A DNA stretch of 64,000 bases from JAVVHH01 sp965199585 (GTDB taxonomy: Bacteria; Pseudomonadota; Alphaproteobacteria; Acetobacterales; Acetobacteraceae), in the NCBI GenBank assembly GCA_965199585.1, contig CBDASI010000002.1:2294001-2358000 (forward strand), in the 5' to 3' direction. Shown one piece after another: positions 62,241 to 64,000 of this stretch. The number at the start of each line of letters is the position of its first letter. Positions within the stretch are counted from its first letter, which is position 1. The position numbers and the translations under genes are program-made. The notes under the pieces were generated by a model. It ran no database searches, was not told the origin of the DNA, and saw nothing but the letters and a program-made list of their open reading frames with translations.

Positions 62241-64000
62241 GGAAGTGACGGGTTTCGGATCGCGGCCAGCACCCGCTCGGGCGTTGCTGGGAGGTCGAGC
62301 CGGTCGGTGCCGATCGCGTCCTTCAGCGCGTTCCAGACGGCGGTCGCCAGCATCAGCGGCGGTTCGCCGACCGCCTTGGAGCGGAAAATGGTCGGCACGC
62401 GAGCCGGCGCGCCCTCGAGCATGCGGACGTTGAAGACCGGCGGCACGTCGCGCGAGCCCGGTATCTTGTAGGTCGACGGCCCCAGCGTGCGCAGCCGGCC
62501 TGCCGGGTCGGACCAGAGCTCCTCGCAGGTGAGCCAGCCGAGGCCCTGAACGAAGGCGCCTTCGATCTGGCCGCGGTCGATGGCCGGGTTGAGGGAGCGG
62601 CCGCAATCCTGCACCAGGTCGGCGCGCAACACGCGATTTTCCCCGGTGAGCATGTCGACGGCGACTTCGGCTACGGCGGCGCCATAGGAATAGTAGAAGA
62701 ACGGCCGGCCGCGCATCGCCGCGCCGTCCCACTCGAGGTCGGGCGTCTTGTAGTAGCCGGTCGCCGATAGCGACACGCGGGCGAGATAGCTGGCCTGGGC
62801 CAGTTCGCCGAAGGTCAGGGTGTGATTGCCGGCCGAGGCGCGGTTGTCCTCGAACCGGACGTCGCCGGGCTCGACGCCCCAGCGCGCGGCGGCGACGCCT
62901 GCCATGCGCTCGCGGATCGCGCTCGCCGCGGCATGCGCGGCCCAGCCGTTGAGGTCCGAGCCGGTGGAGGCCGCGGTCGGTGACGTGTTGGGCACTTCGC
63001 CGGTGCTGGTGGCGGTGATAGCGATGCGCTCGAGGCCGATGCCGAACACCTCGGCGACGACCTGGGCGACCTTGATGAACAGCCCCTGTCCCATCTCGGT
63101 GCCGCCATGGTTCAGGCGCACGGAGCCGTCGGTATAGACATGCACCAGCGCGCCGGCCTGGTTGAGGTGCGGCAGGCCGAACGAGATGCCGAACGCCAGC
63201 ACGACGCTGCCGAGGCCGCGGCGGAGGAACGGGTGCGCGGCGTTGAACGCGTTTATTTCCAGACGGCGGCGGTCCCACTCGGCGCCGTCGCGCGCCTCCG
63301 CCCACACACGGCGAATGAGGTCGCCCTCGAGCGTGGCGCCGTAAGGCGTGGTGGCCGGGTTGGGCGTGCCGGCGAAGTTATGGGCGCGGATTTCTTCCGG
63401 CGTGCGCCCTACCGCGCGCGCGACGCGATGCACGACATCCTCCATCAGCAACACGCCCTGCGGCCCGCCGAAGCCGCGGAAGGCGGTGTTGCTGACTTTG
63501 TTGGTCTTGCACACGAGGCCGCGCAACCGGACGTCGGCGACATGGCAGGCGTTCAGCGCATGGGTCAGCGCCCGCATCATGACGCCGCCGGACAGGTCCG
63601 GCGTGTGGCCGCCATCGGCCGCCAGCGTCGCGTCGAGCGCCAGCACCCGGCCCGCCGCGTCGAACCCGGCCTCCCAGCGGAACAGGAAAGAATGCCGCTT
63701 CCCGGTCGACGCCATGTCTGCCTTGCGGGACAGTCGCAGTTTGACCGGCCGCCCCGTCACCACCGCGGCGAACGCGGCCGCCGCGGCGACGGCGCTGGCG
63801 TTGCTCTCCTTGCCACCGAACCCGCCGCCGACCCGGCGCACCTGCACCGTCACCCGGTTGAAGTCGCAGCCCAGCACGCGCGCGGCGATGTGCTGCACCT
63901 CGGTCGGATGCTGCGTCGACGAGTGCAGCACGATGTCACGGTCCTCGCCGGGAATGGCGAGCGCGACCTGGCCCTCGAGATAGAAATGCTCCTGCCCGCC
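62237..64000 (-). CDS. xdhB: Xanthine dehydrogenase molybdopterin subunit, partial
   Basis: The frame stays open through the right edge of the window, so the protein's start is missing; about 587 residues are seen. 'RVGGGFGGKESNAS' (moco site), 'AFRGFGGPQGVLLMED' (the family FRGFGGPQ motif) and 'EMGQGLFIKVAQV' are the family hallmarks of XdhB, which oxidises hypoxanthine and xanthine. The C-terminal Glu region 'GEPPLMLATAVWNALKDAIG' is intact. With the guanine deaminase convergent to it, it fits purine catabolism. Confidence 0.93.
   Translation of the reverse strand, partial: GGQEHFYLEGQVALAIPGEDRDIVLHSSTQHPTEVQHIAARVLGCDFNRVTVQVRRVGGGFGGKESNASAVAAAAAFAAVVTGRPVKLRLSRKADMASTGKRHSFLFRWEAGFDAAGRVLALDATLAADGGHTPDLSGGVMMRALTHALNACHVADVRLRGLVCKTNKVSNTAFRGFGGPQGVLLMEDVVHRVARAVGRTPEEIRAHNFAGTPNPATTPYGATLEGDLIRRVWAEARDGAEWDRRRLEINAFNAAHPFLRRGLGSVVLAFGISFGLPHLNQAGALVHVYTDGSVRLNHGGTEMGQGLFIKVAQVVAEVFGIGLERIAITATSTGEVPNTSPTAASTGSDLNGWAAHAAASAIRERMAGVAAARWGVEPGDVRFEDNRASAGNHTLTFGELAQASYLARVSLSATGYYKTPDLEWDGAAMRGRPFFYYSYGAAVAEVAVDMLTGENRVLRADLVQDCGRSLNPAIDRGQIEGAFVQGLGWLTCEELWSDPAGRLRTLGPSTYKIPGSRDVPPVFNVRMLEGAPARVPTIFRSKAVGEPPLMLATAVWNALKDAIGTDRLDLPATPERVLAAIRNPSLP

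Overview
The window is chromosomal DNA from a G+C-rich bacterium (about two thirds G+C by eye), densely packed with short-spaced or overlapping genes. Gene order points to an alphaproteobacterium, most likely of the Rhodospirillales/Acetobacterales type: trpB-trpA-accD-folC; a hisB-DUF2628-hisH-(GNAT)-hisA-hisF-hisE run; clpS-clpA; a fused aroK-aroB next to xerD-accA; and a Phasin_2 protein. The taxon is inferred from these arrangements. I saw no tRNA, rRNA, CRISPR array, prophage or transposase.

1-16.7 kb is metabolic, signalling and stress genes: the end of pobA; a PAS-PAS-histidine kinase-REC-REC protein overlapping a secreted DUF1223 protein; a VOC/cupin/DoxX operon; a tyrosine-decarboxylase-like PLP enzyme; then a cluster with two paralogous exported proteins around an MBL hydrolase, an orphan periplasmic binding protein and a SorAB-type sulfite dehydrogenase whose SorA reading frame is broken near its N-terminus. 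An ABC-F ATPase and a membrane diguanylate cyclase follow.

16.8-26.6 kb holds a radical-SAM SplB-like protein overlapping a NUDIX hydrolase, then a long minus-strand run: clpS, clpA, DUF427, hisB, DUF2628, hisH, GNAT, hisA, hisF, hisE, maoC. Upstream lies a phasin gene with a strong terminator. 26.9-39.9 kb carries a D,D-carboxypeptidase, methionine aminopeptidase, thioesterase, radC, a catabolic group (BKACE, membrane dipeptidase, aldo/keto reductase, gamma-glutamyltransferase), phnN with an ABC exporter, and a GH15 hydrolase with a flavin-dependent oxidoreductase.

40-53.2 kb is core biosynthesis: aroKB fusion, a 48-residue membrane peptide, xerD, accA, a slipin-like protein, an MFS exporter, folC, accD, trpA, trpB and a CorA transporter. 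53.2-57.3 kb is the most interesting block: a DUF3034 outer-membrane-like protein, an exported truncated haemoglobin, an exported cupredoxin and a membrane GGDEF-EAL protein in one tight same-strand unit. This looks like a periplasmic haem/copper redox module feeding c-di-GMP signalling. 57.4-64 kb has an emrAB-type efflux pair, then a hydantoinase, a guanine-deaminase-like enzyme and the end of a xanthine dehydrogenase large subunit, consistent with purine/pyrimidine salvage or catabolism.
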